Shown: in pieces, positions 37,258 to 46,800 of the stretch
Numbering within the stretch: the stretch's first letter is position 1
Layout of the letters: the number at the start of each line of letters is the position of its first letter
Source: Pirellulaceae bacterium
GTDB taxonomy: Bacteria; Planctomycetota; Planctomycetia; Pirellulales; Pirellulaceae
Reading direction: 5' to 3'
DNA length: 64,000 nucleotides
Assembly: GCA_023382975.1 (NCBI GenBank)
Contig: JAHDXO010000035.1
Span: 53,702-117,701 of the forward strand
Made by a program: the position numbers and the translations under genes
The notes under the pieces: generated by a model
What the model was told of the DNA's origin: nothing
What the model saw: only the letters and a program-made list of their open reading frames with translations
Databases searched by the model: none

Positions 37258-38301
37258 TCACGCACCGATGTATTTGGCATGGACAGTGCGTGCTTCGCTC
37301 ACGTTGTCCGTTCCGCCGACGATGACGCGGCCGTCAGGAAAGACGGTGATCGTGTACGTTTCGACCTCGAACCGCAGCAGGAAACGATTGCGGCTGACGC
37401 GGCCGACGCCGTCCAGTTTGCGAGCCAAGTGCTCCAGGTCGATCGGGTGGCGGTCCGGGTAACTCAACTGAACCGAATTCCTGCCGCAGAGCACGGCCGT
37501 ATGACTGCCGCGGCGGCCTTCAAGCCACGGAAATTCGCGGCCTCGACAAGTCGGGCAGTCAATCTGCTCGCGCAGCGAATCCAAACCGACTTGCCTGATC
37601 CGGTTGTCCCACAGTTCGAATACCAGCAGCGACCGGTTGATCGCGTCCAGGTTGCCGCTGAGGATCTTCAATGCTTCGTTGGCCTGCACCGAGGCAATCA
37701 CGTTGACAATCGGACCGAGGATTCCGGCCGAATCGCAAGTAGGCGTCGAACCCGGCGGCGGAGCTTCCGGCATCAAGCACCGCAGGCAAGGTGTCTGGCC
37801 GGGCACGATGGTCATCGTCTGGCCCTCGCAGCCGATGCAACCGCCGTAGACCCACGGCATGCCGAGTTTGACTGCCGCATCGTTCAGCAAGAACCGTGTT
37901 TCAAAATTGTCCGTGCCGTCCAAGATCAAGTGGACGTCATCCGCCAGATGCTCGATGTTCGTCGGCGCGACGTCGGCGACAATCGCTTCGATCCGCACCT
38001 GCGAATTGATGCGCCGCAGCTTGGCCTCGGCGGCCACCGCCTTCGGCAGTCCGTCCGCCACGTCCTGTTCGTCGTACAGAACCTGACGTTGCAGGTTGTT
38101 CAGTTCCAGAAAGTCCCGGTCGACAATCCGCAAGAAGCCGACTCCGGCCCGAACCAGCGTGTTGGCAATGACCGAACCCAACGCCCCGCAACCGCAAAGC
38201 AACACCCGCGAGTCCAAGAGATGCTGCTGTCCTTGTCGACCGATGGGCGGATAACGCATCTGGCGAACGTAACGGTCCAAAAGCGGTGGTGTGTCAGTCA
38301 C
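37258..38301 (-). CDS. ThiF/MoeB/HesA-family adenylyltransferase
   Basis: A 347-residue E1-like enzyme that adenylates the C-terminal glycine of a small sulfur-carrier or ubiquitin-like protein such as ThiS or MoaD. The nucleotide loop is LLCGCGALGSVIANTL. The ATP and activation residues are in VDRDFLELNNLQRQVLY and DGTDNFETRFLLND. The zinc site is CLRC with CPTC. The last 75 residues replace the rhodanese domain of some members with a small domain (LRFEVETYTITVFPDGRVIV) often seen in this subgroup. No carrier-protein gene is adjacent, so the thiamine or molybdopterin route cannot be chosen. Start: GTG 38301 just after AAGGGAG; TTG 38316 is the alternative. Confidence 0.9.
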   Translation of the reverse strand: MTDTPPLLDRYVRQMRYPPIGRQGQQHLLDSRVLLCGCGALGSVIANTLVRAGVGFLRIVDRDFLELNNLQRQVLYDEQDVADGLPKAVAAEAKLRRINSQVRIEAIVADVAPTNIEHLADDVHLILDGTDNFETRFLLNDAAVKLGMPWVYGGCIGCEGQTMTIVPGQTPCLRCLMPEAPPPGSTPTCDSAGILGPIVNVIASVQANEALKILSGNLDAINRSLLVFELWDNRIRQVGLDSLREQIDCPTCRGREFPWLEGRRGSHTAVLCGRNSVQLSYPDRHPIDLEHLARKLDGVGRVSRNRFLLRFEVETYTITVFPDGRVIVGGTDNVSEARTVHAKYIGA

Positions 38302-38498
38302 GATACTCCCTTCCAATGATGATTTCGTTTTCCGCCGTCGATTTCGTTCGTCGTCAATGGCAGCTCGAACTGTGCGAACGCAGAATTCCGATTCGTTTTG
38401 GCGTTTTCACGCTCTTCTCTGCTCAAAAGTCGTCTGGTAGCCCAACAAGCGTTTTGCTACAGTCCGCCCCGCTTGTCAATCAACCTCGTGAGACCCCG

Positions 38499-39194
38499 AT
38501 GATGGAACGTCGCAATCGCTCGTCAATCTGGGTGGCGGTAGCTTTGGGAGCCGTCCTCATCTCGGGCTGCGCCGACAGCCCACTCCATTCGCTTTACTAT
38601 CGCAAGCAGTGGCAGGACGACGAAAAGTATGGGCCAACGCTGTTCACGCGACTAGAGGAACTGAAGAATCTGCGCAAGGAAGCTGCTCGCATGAACGAGC
38701 AGCAGCAGGTCGAACTAGCCAAGCGGTTGAATCGTTCCGTCGCCCAGGATCCCAGCACGGTGTATCGAGCCCAAGCAACCCGGACTTTGGGGGCACTGAC
38801 CACACCCGAGGCGATCGACGGGTTGTATCGGGCCACTCAGGACGCGGAGCCGACGGTACGAGTCGCCGCGTGCGAGGCATGGGGCCAGCGTGGCGATGGT
38901 CAGGCTCTGAATGCACTAGGGCAACTGATCCGTTCCGACAGCAACCTGGACGTGCGGGTCGCGGCGGCGCGGGAACTCGGTGGATTCGAAGATCCCGCGG
39001 CGGTCCAATCGCTGGGGGTCGCTTTGGATGATCCCGACCCGGCGCTGCAATTCCGAGCCGTCGAATCGCTCCGCCGAATCTCTGGCGAGGATTTTGGGAA
39101 CAACGTTCCCGCGTGGCGTCAGTACGTTCGCGGCGAGCCCGTGGATCGCGGGGAGACTCCCTCGATCGCTCAACGGCTGCTTTCGTTCTTCTAG
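38499..39194 (+). CDS. HEAT-repeat lipoprotein
   Basis: A 231-residue predicted lipoprotein with lipobox in GAVLISGCADS. A helical charged stretch (RLEELKNLRKEAARMNEQQQ) is followed by three or four HEAT repeats of PBS-lyase type: RAQATRTLGALTTPEAIDGL, RVAACEAWGQRGDGQALNAL, RVAAARELGGFEDPAAVQSL and FRAVESLRRISG. It probably acts as a periplasmic or outer-membrane protein-binding scaffold; the partner is unknown. The start is ATG 38499 or 38502. It is divergent from the ThiF-like gene with about 200 bp between. Confidence 0.85.
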   Translation: MMERRNRSSIWVAVALGAVLISGCADSPLHSLYYRKQWQDDEKYGPTLFTRLEELKNLRKEAARMNEQQQVELAKRLNRSVAQDPSTVYRAQATRTLGALTTPEAIDGLYRATQDAEPTVRVAACEAWGQRGDGQALNALGQLIRSDSNLDVRVAAARELGGFEDPAAVQSLGVALDDPDPALQFRAVESLRRISGEDFGNNVPAWRQYVRGEPVDRGETPSIAQRLLSFF

Positions 39195-39341
39195 TTCGAC
39201 TGTCCCAATTCGGAAAAATCGCCTCGGTAACGGGCGAGCGGTGAAGCGTCAGCCCACCGGTCTTCCGCAACACTCACCCGCCGGCAGCATGGGAACCCGC
39301 GGGGCACCGCCTCACCGCTCGGCGAAACAAGGCACCGGGCA

Positions 39342-40055
39342 CTACGGCTTTCGTGCGCCCTGAGCGGACTGGCCCCAGGCAGACCATTCGAAACGCTCGC
39401 CCATCATGGCCTGCAATTCACGGCGTTGAGCTGACGTCAGGCCTTCGAACATCCGTTTCTCGGCTTCCTCGTTCATCTTGGCGTAGAATTCCCGCATTTT
39501 CTGCTGCATTTCCTCCTGCAACTCTCGCTGTATCGTCAGCAGTCGCTCTTTCTGCTCGGACGAGATGCCGAGCCTCTTGGCCAAGTCTTCGCTGGTCAGT
39601 TGCTGGCCGAGCGCATAGTAGTTTCGCAATCGCATTTGTAGCGAGATTTGTTGCAGACGCTCCCGCTGCTCGGGCAACAGGACATCCATCAGCTTCTTCT
39701 CCGTCCGCTCCGCCAACCCGACGTTCATGTCGTAGTATTTCTGCTGACGCTCTTCGGCAGGCACCGAACTGAGATTCTTGTAAGCGTCCTGCATTTCTTG
39801 CTGCATTTCCTGGCGGATGTTGTTGATCTTCTCGATCTGCTCGTCGATCAATTCCAGATCCTTTTGCACCGCAGGCATCGCCAACCATTGAATTGATCCA
39901 CTCCAAGGACTGGCATACGGACGCTGTACGATGCCACCCTGACCCACTTGGCCGGGCTGAACCATAACCACCGACTGAGCTGCGGCAGGCATCGCCCCAA
40001 GTCCCCCAACCAGAAAGCACCCAACCGTCAGCCACCGAAGAACTTGTACCGACAT
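39342..40055 (-). CDS. Secreted helical protein, Spy/CpxP-like
   Basis: A 237-residue secreted protein. The signal peptide is about residues 1-26 (LTVGCFLVGGLGAMPAAAQS). The mature part is almost wholly helical and charged: DLELIDEQIEKINNIRQEMQ, LLPEQRERLQQISLQMR, LGISSEQKERLLTIQREL and MFEGLTSAQRRELQAMMGE. The repeated L..EQ..RL pattern resembles LTXXQ motifs of Spy and CpxP periplasmic chaperones. A stress-chaperone or metal-sensing role is possible. Start: ATG 40055, spaced from a G-rich GGGGGGGA site. Function is unproven. Confidence 0.75.
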   Translation of the reverse strand: MSVQVLRWLTVGCFLVGGLGAMPAAAQSVVMVQPGQVGQGGIVQRPYASPWSGSIQWLAMPAVQKDLELIDEQIEKINNIRQEMQQEMQDAYKNLSSVPAEERQQKYYDMNVGLAERTEKKLMDVLLPEQRERLQQISLQMRLRNYYALGQQLTSEDLAKRLGISSEQKERLLTIQRELQEEMQQKMREFYAKMNEEAEKRMFEGLTSAQRRELQAMMGERFEWSAWGQSAQGARKP

Positions 40056-40194
40056 GATCATTCCCCCCCGAAAGCAAGTTACTGCTATCACCTTCGTATT
40101 AGTCGCCTGGAAGATCCAATTTGTTCGAATTACGAGACGGTGAGAAAACGGGGCAGGCATCGAGCGGCCTCGTCGGAACCTGGTCCTGTCTTCT

Positions 40195-40884
40195 TCATCC
40201 GTTGGTTTGGCTGAGCAATTTCTGCAGTTCGTTCATCGCCGCGAGATCCTGGTGCTGGTCGGTCGTCGAGAAGATGCTCTGCAGGTTGGCGATCATCCTC
40301 GCCAGCCATTGGACGTTCGTTGCGCTTCGCAGCAGACGCGTGTCCGGAGGAACCGTCCGACCGGTGATCTGACCCAGTCGGTCCAAGGCCTCTTCGGGCG
40401 TCAGCATCTGCCCGCGGAAAAACGGATCGACGAGGATCGGGCCCGAGTGGTCGTAGACGCGGGCAAGGAAATGCCCCGGGGCATTGACGCCTTCGACTCG
40501 CAATCCGACTCGCTCGGCCACCGCCTTGTAGACCAGTGTCAACGAAATCGGAATTCCCAAGCGGCGTCGGAGAACCTCTGACAGATAGCTGTTGCGCGGA
40601 TCGTAGTAGTTCCGCTGGTCGCCTCCGAATCCCGCGTCTTCGAACAGCACTTGATGCAAGTGCGCCAGAACCGCCTCGACATGTCTGGTCCGAACCCGCG
40701 AACGTACGACCTCGGCGTAACCGCGAAGCGTGTCGAACAGCCGATCCAGATCCACGTTGCCAAGCCGATGCATCGAGACCGCCACTGCGGCTCGCACCAG
40801 CGCATCCGTTTCTTCCAGGTGGTTCAACTGGTCGGCGAACAAGTGAAACGCTTCCGGCCGACACATCACGGGCTGAGGCTTCAT
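40195..40884 (-). CDS. SirB1-family transglutaminase-like protein
   Basis: A 229-residue cytoplasmic protein with the SirB1/transglutaminase-like fold. Its conserved core is RNYYDPRNSYLSEVLRRRLG, IPISLTLVYKAVAERVGL and VEGVNAPGHFLARV. In this family the catalytic Cys of true transglutaminases is usually absent, and here the position reads Ser in NSYLSEV. It is probably a binding protein rather than an active protease. E. coli SirB1/YchA is the nearest named relative. It lies downstream of a GGAGG site and is divergent from the DegT aminotransferase gene. Confidence 0.82.
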   Translation of the reverse strand: MKPQPVMCRPEAFHLFADQLNHLEETDALVRAAVAVSMHRLGNVDLDRLFDTLRGYAEVVRSRVRTRHVEAVLAHLHQVLFEDAGFGGDQRNYYDPRNSYLSEVLRRRLGIPISLTLVYKAVAERVGLRVEGVNAPGHFLARVYDHSGPILVDPFFRGQMLTPEEALDRLGQITGRTVPPDTRLLRSATNVQWLARMIANLQSIFSTTDQHQDLAAMNELQKLLSQTNG

Positions 40885-41072
40885 CGTGTTTCTGTTCCTC
40901 CGTCGGCCATTCTAACCGAAATCCGCAGTCGCGTGTCCGGGGATGAAAGGTGACGGAATCAACTGGCAGCGGTCGGTTTTCCAACTCCGTTTGACCTGTT
41001 ATCGTGTTCGTAAGCCAAGACCGAACGATGGTAATTTTGACGCGAGTCGTCGCGAGGCCAGTGACCGACCCC

Positions 41073-42233
41073 ATGAACAGCGTGAACGCAGAAAACGACG
41101 CCCTCCGACTCGCGATCGCAGGCGGTGAGCCCGTCTTCCCCGACGGTCCGCCGACTTGGCCACCCGCCGATGACGACATCCGGCGTGTTCTCCAGGCAGT
41201 ATGGGCCGATGGAAGTTGGGGACGGTATCTCGGACCACATCGAACGGCGCTCGAGGAGGAACTTGCTCGGCAATTCCAGACGCCTTATGTCGTCGCCGTC
41301 TGCTCGGGAACCGCGGCCGTCGAACTCGCCCTGCGCGGTTTGCGAATCGGCCCGGGGGACGAAGTGATCCTGGCCGGCTACGATTTTCCCGGCAATTTCC
41401 GGGCCATCGAAGCGGTCGGCGCAACGCCGGTGCTGGTGGACATCTCGCCGAAGACCTGGGCGTTCGAAGTGGAATCGCTCGATGCCGCCCACGGCCCCCA
41501 GGTTCGAGCGATCTTGGTCTCGCATCTGCACGGCGGCTTGGCGCCGATGCGAGACATCTGCGTGTGGGCTGCCCAGCGGAACGTGGCGGTGGTCGAAGAT
41601 GCGTGCCAAGCACCTGGCGCCAACGTGCAAGGGCGCCCGGCCGGTTGCTGGGGCGATGCGGGGGTCTTGAGCTTTGGCGGCAGCAAACTCTTGACCGCTG
41701 GGCGAGGCGGCGCGGTATTGACTCGTGACGCTCAGGTTCGCCAGCGGATTCAGGTCCACAGTCAGCGCGGCAACGAAGCGTTTCCGCTCAGCGAGCTGCA
41801 GGCCGCCGTCTTGTTGCCTCAGTTGAAGAAACTCCCGGCACACAATCAGGCACGGCGCGCGGCGGTCGATCGGTTGCTGGAGCAGCTTTGCGATATTCGG
41901 GGGCTGAACTCCGTGCAGCGGGATCCAGGCCGTGGCGAAGCCAGCTTCTACAAGTTGGCTTGGCTGTACGATCCCAATGCTTGCCGGGGCCGAAGCCGGG
42001 CGGATTTTCTGGCCGCGGTACGTGCCGAGGGAGTGGCTCTGGACGAAGGCTTTCGCGGCTTTGTTCTCCGCAGTACTCGCCGATGCCGAATCGCAGGTAC
42101 GCTGGACGCCAGCCGAGCTGCGGCCGAGAATACCGTGCTGCTCCATCATCCCGTGCTGCTGCATCCACCCGAATCGATCGACAGTGTGGCCCAAGCGATC
42201 CGAAAAGTCGTTTCTGCCTTTCAGAGAAACTGA
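41073..42233 (+). CDS. DegT/DnrJ/EryC1/StrS aminotransferase-family protein
   Basis: About 386 residues of a PLP-dependent sugar aminotransferase fold. AVCSGTAAVELALRGLRIGP is the phosphate-binding region, and VILAGYDFPGNFRAIEAVGA and VVEDACQAPGANVQGRP follow. SFGGSKLLTAGRGG holds the PLP lysine in the position of SFHP.K. Such enzymes aminate keto sugars for surface polysaccharide or antibiotics, but some only isomerise or dehydrate. The N-terminus is unclear: ATG 41073 or 41028, neither with a convincing ribosome site. The surE gene begins six bases after the stop, suggesting co-transcription. Confidence 0.87.
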   Translation: MNSVNAENDALRLAIAGGEPVFPDGPPTWPPADDDIRRVLQAVWADGSWGRYLGPHRTALEEELARQFQTPYVVAVCSGTAAVELALRGLRIGPGDEVILAGYDFPGNFRAIEAVGATPVLVDISPKTWAFEVESLDAAHGPQVRAILVSHLHGGLAPMRDICVWAAQRNVAVVEDACQAPGANVQGRPAGCWGDAGVLSFGGSKLLTAGRGGAVLTRDAQVRQRIQVHSQRGNEAFPLSELQAAVLLPQLKKLPAHNQARRAAVDRLLEQLCDIRGLNSVQRDPGRGEASFYKLAWLYDPNACRGRSRADFLAAVRAEGVALDEGFRGFVLRSTRRCRIAGTLDASRAAAENTVLLHHPVLLHPPESIDSVAQAIRKVVSAFQRN

Positions 42234-42239
42234 GGATTC

Positions 42240-42980
42240 ATGAAACTTCTGCTGACCAACGACGACGGAATCGATGCCGAGGGACTGGCCGCTCTGGAAA
42301 GCGCGATGTCACCGTTCGGCGTCGTCCAAATCGTGGCTCCAAAGGAACCTTACTCCGGATGCGGCCACCAGATCACCACACATCGGCCCTTGACCATTGA
42401 GAAGATCGCAGGTCACCGAACCGCCGTCGACGGTTCCCCGGCGGATTGCGCGCGGCTCGGGCTGCTCTACTTGGCCACCGATTCGACTTGGCTGGTTTCG
42501 GGAATCAACGCGGGCGGGAATCTGGGCGTGGACATTCACATGTCGGGCACGGTCGCGGCGGCGCGGGAAGCGGCGCTGCTGGGCTTTCCAGCGATCGCAA
42601 TCTCCCAGTATCGTGCCCGCGAAAGCCGCTTCGATTGGGGCTGCGCGGCGGAACGGGCCGCGATGGTATTCCATCGACTGCGCGATCTGCCTCTGGCTGC
42701 GGGGACGTTTTGGAACGTCAATCTTCCGGACTTGAAGGGAGATGAGCGTACACCGGAGTTGATCTTCTGCGATCCGGATCAGAACCCACTGGCAATCGAC
42801 TACGAGCGAACTGGGGATTGCTTCCGATACCGAGGCGTCTACCAAGACCGTCGCCATTTACCGGACACCGACGTCGACCACTGCTTTCGCGGTCATGTGA
42901 CTGCCAGCAGAGTGTCGTCGGGTGTGGCGCCGTGCTTGGCTTCCTCGTCCGCAGCCCGCAATTCGCGCCGCGAGATTTGA
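42240..42980 (+). CDS. surE: 5'/3'-nucleotidase SurE
   Basis: A 246-residue survival protein SurE, a metal-dependent phosphatase of nucleoside 5'- and 3'-monophosphates. Metal residues are Asp8 and Asp9 in LLTNDDGIDAEG, Ser in EPYSGCGHQITTHRPL, and Asn in SGINAGGNLGVDIHMSGTVA. Length is close to that of E. coli SurE (253). The last 24 residues, after GHVTAS, are read from DNA that also encodes the end of csrA on the opposite strand, and they look unlike normal SurE ends (ARNSRREI). The tail may be an overrun caused by a lost stop. It starts with ATG six bases after the aminotransferase gene. Confidence 0.92.
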   Translation: MKLLLTNDDGIDAEGLAALESAMSPFGVVQIVAPKEPYSGCGHQITTHRPLTIEKIAGHRTAVDGSPADCARLGLLYLATDSTWLVSGINAGGNLGVDIHMSGTVAAAREAALLGFPAIAISQYRARESRFDWGCAAERAAMVFHRLRDLPLAAGTFWNVNLPDLKGDERTPELIFCDPDQNPLAIDYERTGDCFRYRGVYQDRRHLPDTDVDHCFRGHVTASRVSSGVAPCLASSSAARNSRREI

Positions 42981-43099
42981 AATTTTTCCGGAGCGGCGAT
43001 GCCAACAGTCACTCGATTTCCCGAGATTCGGGTAATGATCAACCGAATGTTGTCGCCGATCATAATCTCTTCGCCTGCTCTTCGACTTAGCACTAACAT
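42893..43099 (-). CDS. csrA: Carbon storage regulator CsrA
   Basis: A 68-residue CsrA, an RNA-binding dimer that blocks or stabilises mRNAs at GGA-containing hairpins; in bacteria it often controls flagella, biofilm and carbon flux. The sequence shows MLVLSRRAGEEIMIGDNIRL, then RISGNRVTVGIAAPEKFQI and SRREL. The RNA-binding arginine near the end (SRRE) is present. Start: ATG 43099 lies eight bases after GGAGG; the TTG at 43105 is less likely. The 3' end runs through the surE coding sequence in the opposite direction for 88 bases. No fliW gene is in the window. Confidence 0.95.
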   Translation of the reverse strand: MLVLSRRAGEEIMIGDNIRLIITRISGNRVTVGIAAPEKFQISRRELRAADEEAKHGATPDDTLLAVT

Positions 43100-43576
43100 T
43101 CTCAACCCTCCATGTGCAATGTGGCGTCCCGCAGCGCTGACTCTTCCTCAGGGGAAATGTGATCGCAACCGACCGTCCCTGTCTTTGATCCAGCCCCAGT
43201 TCGACCCCGGCCTCGGCCGGCAAGACGCCACCAAGGAACGGCCCAGTTAATTTGTAGGAGCAAAGCAAGTGCCAGTCGGTTCACTTGCGGGAAAAAAGTC
43301 GTTCAAGAATAAGGAATCCCGTTCGTTTCGCTAGGTCAACTCTCTGACCGGCCAAAGCCACTCACCAATCAATGCACCGTAACTTCTTACGTGTGTATGC
43401 ATGGTTTTCGTTCCGTCAAATAAATAATTTTCTGTGAAATCTGACGTTTTAACGGCTTTCTTTCTGGGTGACCGCCCGAGCTAGCGGTGCTGGCAGTCCA
43501 CTGGCTGACGTCGATGGACAGCGGATGGACAGCGAAGCCTGTCGCGAAGGCGACGATTTTCGGGTAGATTCTGGCG
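43100..43576. other. 477-bp intergenic region upstream of csrA and popT-like gene
   Basis: This stretch is divergent: csrA reads left and the DUF368 gene reads right. The middle part (about 43350-43460) is clearly AT-richer than its surroundings, as expected for promoters. No reliable RNA gene, riboswitch or hairpin was recognised. Confidence 0.5.
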
Positions 43577-44560
43577 ATGAAATCTCCTGAAAAACAGAGC
43601 GGTCAGGATCTGTGGACGGCGTTCTGCGGCTTCTTCATGGGGGCGGCGGACGTGGTTCCGGGTGTCTCAGGCGGCACGGTCGCGTTGATTCTTGGCATCT
43701 ACGAACGCTTGGTGACGGCGATCAGCCAGATCGACGTTCGCTTGTTCCGCCTGCTGCGAGAGGGGCAGTGGAGGCAAAGTGCGGAGCATGTCGACCTTCG
43801 ATTCCTGATCGCACTGCTCGCCGGAATCGCCACAGGTTTCTTGGCGATGACCATGCTGATGCATCGCCTACTGACCGACCCGGTTTCGCGGTGCTTGACC
43901 TTGGCGGCCTTCTTTGGCTTGATCCTCGGTTCGGCGTTGATGGTGTCCGGATCGATCCGGGTTGTATCCAAGGGTCAATTGCTCAGGTGCTTGGCGGCCG
44001 GAGTTGCCGGCGCGGCCTTCGCTTTTTGGCTGGTCACGTTGGGCAGCGTTCCGCAACAACCGGGTTACCTGTACTTGTTCTTTTGCGCTTCCGTGGCCAT
44101 CTGCGCCATGATCCTGCCAGGAATCAGCGGGGCGATGATCCTGGTGATTCTCGGCGTGTACGAACATCTAACGGAGATCCCTGGCAACCTACTGCACGGT
44201 CGGCACGTCGCCGAGGGCTTGATCACGATCGTCGTGTTCGTCACGGGAGCGGGCATCAGTCTGGTGCTTTTCAGCCGCGTGCTGCGTTGGCTGCTGAGAC
44301 ATTATCACGCGGTGACCATGGCGCTGTTGTGCGGCTTCATGTTCGGCGCCTTGCCCAAGCTGTGGCCTTTTCAACGCGATCTGACGCCGGAGATTTCGGA
44401 GATCAAATCGAAGCGGTTTCAGCCCGTTTGGCCCGAGGCGTTCGATGGTCGAGTGGCCGCCGCGTTGGCCATCGCCATCGCGATGGTCGTCTTGGTCCTG
44501 CTGATCGACCGAATCGGACATGCCAAACGCCAATCCAAGTCACCACCGGACCGACCGTAG
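43577..44560 (+). CDS. DUF368 (PopT-family) polyprenyl-phosphate transporter
   Basis: A 327-residue membrane protein with about eight helices and the two inverted DUF368 half-motifs, GAADVVPGVSGGTVALILG and MILPGISGAMILVILGVYE. Members of this family (PopT) return undecaprenyl phosphate across the inner membrane for reuse in envelope synthesis. The match in length and both repeats is good. Starts at ATG 43577 with no clear Shine-Dalgarno. A minus-strand glycosidase gene converges downstream. Confidence 0.9.
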   Translation: MKSPEKQSGQDLWTAFCGFFMGAADVVPGVSGGTVALILGIYERLVTAISQIDVRLFRLLREGQWRQSAEHVDLRFLIALLAGIATGFLAMTMLMHRLLTDPVSRCLTLAAFFGLILGSALMVSGSIRVVSKGQLLRCLAAGVAGAAFAFWLVTLGSVPQQPGYLYLFFCASVAICAMILPGISGAMILVILGVYEHLTEIPGNLLHGRHVAEGLITIVVFVTGAGISLVLFSRVLRWLLRHYHAVTMALLCGFMFGALPKLWPFQRDLTPEISEIKSKRFQPVWPEAFDGRVAAALAIAIAMVVLVLLIDRIGHAKRQSKSPPDRP

Positions 44561-44618
44561 CCGAATCCAACCAGCAACAGCGAACAGATGCCCGTTACTG
44601 CCGGCCGCGTCTTCTGGT

Positions 44619-46712
44619 TCAGTAAAGGACGACCGGCGCGGCGACGTACACGGTTCCCGAGTTGGACTTGCGGGAAGGGTTGTCGAGCAGGAAGATCGAT
44701 TCCCAAGTCAGCGGAAAATGAATGACGCCGTCGGCGGCTCCGCCCCAGTGGCCGGTGTGCGTATCGAGTGGTAGCTCCACGTATTGCCAACCGCGCCAAT
44801 CAATCGAGCGCCCGGAGGGCTGCCAGGTCTGGCCCGAGCCGTCCCTCACGCGAAGTCGCGGGCTCGCATTTTGACCATCTCCGTAGATCCAGATCCCGAA
44901 TCCCGCGGGCTGGCCGTCGATGCGAGTCAAATCCCGGATCGTGGGATCCACTTTCAGAAACTTCCAACCGGCTTCGAAGCGGTACGAAACTCTCAGGACA
45001 TCCGAATCGGAACCGGGTAGCGGTTCGGGAGCCGGGGCGACCGCGATCGACAGTTCCGCGTCCACCCGCGAGTCGCCGTCGGCCACGATGCGGCTGGTCG
45101 CCAGTACCTCGTCGGGCAGCCTCTCGAATCGACGCGCGGGCAGGACCAGTATCGATCGGCCCGACGAATCCTCGATCCGCAGTCCGGCGCGGCACGAACC
45201 GGCGGGGGCTGCGGTCAGGGGAAAACGGAGACTCCGCTGCATCTCGCCCGCTTTCAACTCGACCGGCTGATCGCTGCGGAGGAGGTCAATTCCCGCAGTA
45301 TCCACCAAGCGAACCATGCCTCGGAACTCGACCTCCGCCGGATTGTCCAACTGGACAGTCAGCCATTTCCCCGGTCCCGGGATCAACTGCGCTTGCAGCG
45401 GGTGAGCCGCTGGCGCGCTGGCCAGACCAGGGTTCGGCTCGACCGCGATCAGAAACTGCGGTTCCTCCGAGACGGTCAGCGACAATTTGCCACCTTCGAC
45501 TCGAAGCGATTCCCGGTGCTGGCCCGTATGCGAAACCACCTCGAACCGGCCATCGCTGGCCGCGATTTCGATCCGTCGCGGCGCCGCCGACGTGGTCCAA
45601 GCGGCCAACCGAAATCGATCGCCCTGCCGGAACAACAGTGCGTACTCGTCCTGACGACCGGTGGCGAGGCGTTTGTCGAATTGGCATCCTGCGAACGTCG
45701 CACTCAGCGTCTTGGCCGCCAGGTAGGCAGGCTTGGGATCGAAAACAGGATCGCTGCCGTGACGGTACTGGTGGGCCACCGTGCCGAAATGATGCTCCGG
45801 TTCCTTGGGATCGAGTCCGTCGTCGCGCCAGTCGTACCAGATGGACAGCGGAATGTCGTGAGCCAGATTGGTGAGCCACTGGCGCGAGAGCATCCTGCCC
45901 TGCTTGTCCGCATCGAACCCGTTCCACACGGCCGAGTAACCCCATTCGGCCGACAGGATCGGTATCGTCCTCTTGGCGGGAGCGTACTTGGCGATCAAGC
46001 GACGCAACTCGCGATACTCGGCCACCGCGGTCTCCGGCGCGCTCTGACGGTATGGATGCACCGAGACTGCGTCCCACCATTCGAGCAAGCCGGCCTGAAA
46101 GCATCCTTCGAGAAACGGCAGATCGATCGTCGATGTGGCCGGTCCGATGATCGCTTCGCCCGGCGCCGCCTCGCGGATCGCGCGACAGGCGGCCAGGGCC
46201 ATCGCGGTGTAATCCGGCATGTTCGGTTCCGGCTGCCAGAAGTTGCGGATGTTCGGCTCGTTCCAGATCTCCCACAGAATCCCCTTGCCCTGAAAACGCT
46301 CCGCCGCGGACGCGGCCCAGCGCGCGTAGGCACGCCGTCCTTCTTCGGTCACGACGGATCGGTTGTCTTCGTACAGTCGGTTGCTGTAGTCCAGGATGAA
46401 CAACGCCCGGATGCGGTGTTCCTCCAAGGCCGCTACCAGACGATCGTAGGCCGAAAAGTCGTAACGGCCCCGTTCCCGTTCGGTAGCACTCCAAATCAAA
46501 TCCATCCGCACCCAGCGAAAACCGCCTGCGGTCAGCATTTCCATCTCGCCGGGCCGCGGGTCGGTGAAGTGGATATTCACGCCCAGTCCATCGACCGTGC
46601 CGGACCGCGGCAGCGAAGGATGCGGATCGCTGCCAGTCAGCGTCCGCGCCCAGGAGAAAGCGATCAGCAAACAGACGACAAGGTGCGGTGGAACCGTGGG
46701 GCGTTGTGGCAT
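44619..46712 (-). CDS. Clan GH-A glycoside hydrolase (GH39/GH5-like), secreted
   Basis: A 697-residue protein with a signal peptide (PHLVVCLLIAFSWARTLTGS). A TIM-barrel glycosidase domain of about 360 residues follows. The acid-base Glu is in WEIWNEPNIRNF and the nucleophile Glu is in IPILSAEWGYSAVW, the two-glutamate pattern of retaining clan GH-A enzymes. Also seen are GFRWVRMDLIWSATE and WWDAVSVHPYR. The remaining 330 residues are beta-rich accessory domains. Substrate is unknown; a xylosidase, mannosidase or cellulase type is possible. Start: ATG 46712; further upstream codons are a repeat. The Hyi-like gene lies 188 bp upstream on the same strand. Confidence 0.85.
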   Translation of the reverse strand: MPQRPTVPPHLVVCLLIAFSWARTLTGSDPHPSLPRSGTVDGLGVNIHFTDPRPGEMEMLTAGGFRWVRMDLIWSATERERGRYDFSAYDRLVAALEEHRIRALFILDYSNRLYEDNRSVVTEEGRRAYARWAASAAERFQGKGILWEIWNEPNIRNFWQPEPNMPDYTAMALAACRAIREAAPGEAIIGPATSTIDLPFLEGCFQAGLLEWWDAVSVHPYRQSAPETAVAEYRELRRLIAKYAPAKRTIPILSAEWGYSAVWNGFDADKQGRMLSRQWLTNLAHDIPLSIWYDWRDDGLDPKEPEHHFGTVAHQYRHGSDPVFDPKPAYLAAKTLSATFAGCQFDKRLATGRQDEYALLFRQGDRFRLAAWTTSAAPRRIEIAASDGRFEVVSHTGQHRESLRVEGGKLSLTVSEEPQFLIAVEPNPGLASAPAAHPLQAQLIPGPGKWLTVQLDNPAEVEFRGMVRLVDTAGIDLLRSDQPVELKAGEMQRSLRFPLTAAPAGSCRAGLRIEDSSGRSILVLPARRFERLPDEVLATSRIVADGDSRVDAELSIAVAPAPEPLPGSDSDVLRVSYRFEAGWKFLKVDPTIRDLTRIDGQPAGFGIWIYGDGQNASPRLRVRDGSGQTWQPSGRSIDWRGWQYVELPLDTHTGHWGGAADGVIHFPLTWESIFLLDNPSRKSNSGTVYVAAPVVLY

Positions 46713-46800
46713 GTGCTTGTTCCGCGAGGTACGAGTTGGTGGGCCGCAAAAAAAGGGGCATCGGCAAATGAATTGCCGTCGGGTTTTCAAGGTGGTCATC

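Noticed and set aside
43102..43284. Small frame just upstream of csrA
   Set aside because: It needs a GTG start with no ribosome site, and only its last 20 residues look protein-like. Not enough support to call it a gene.
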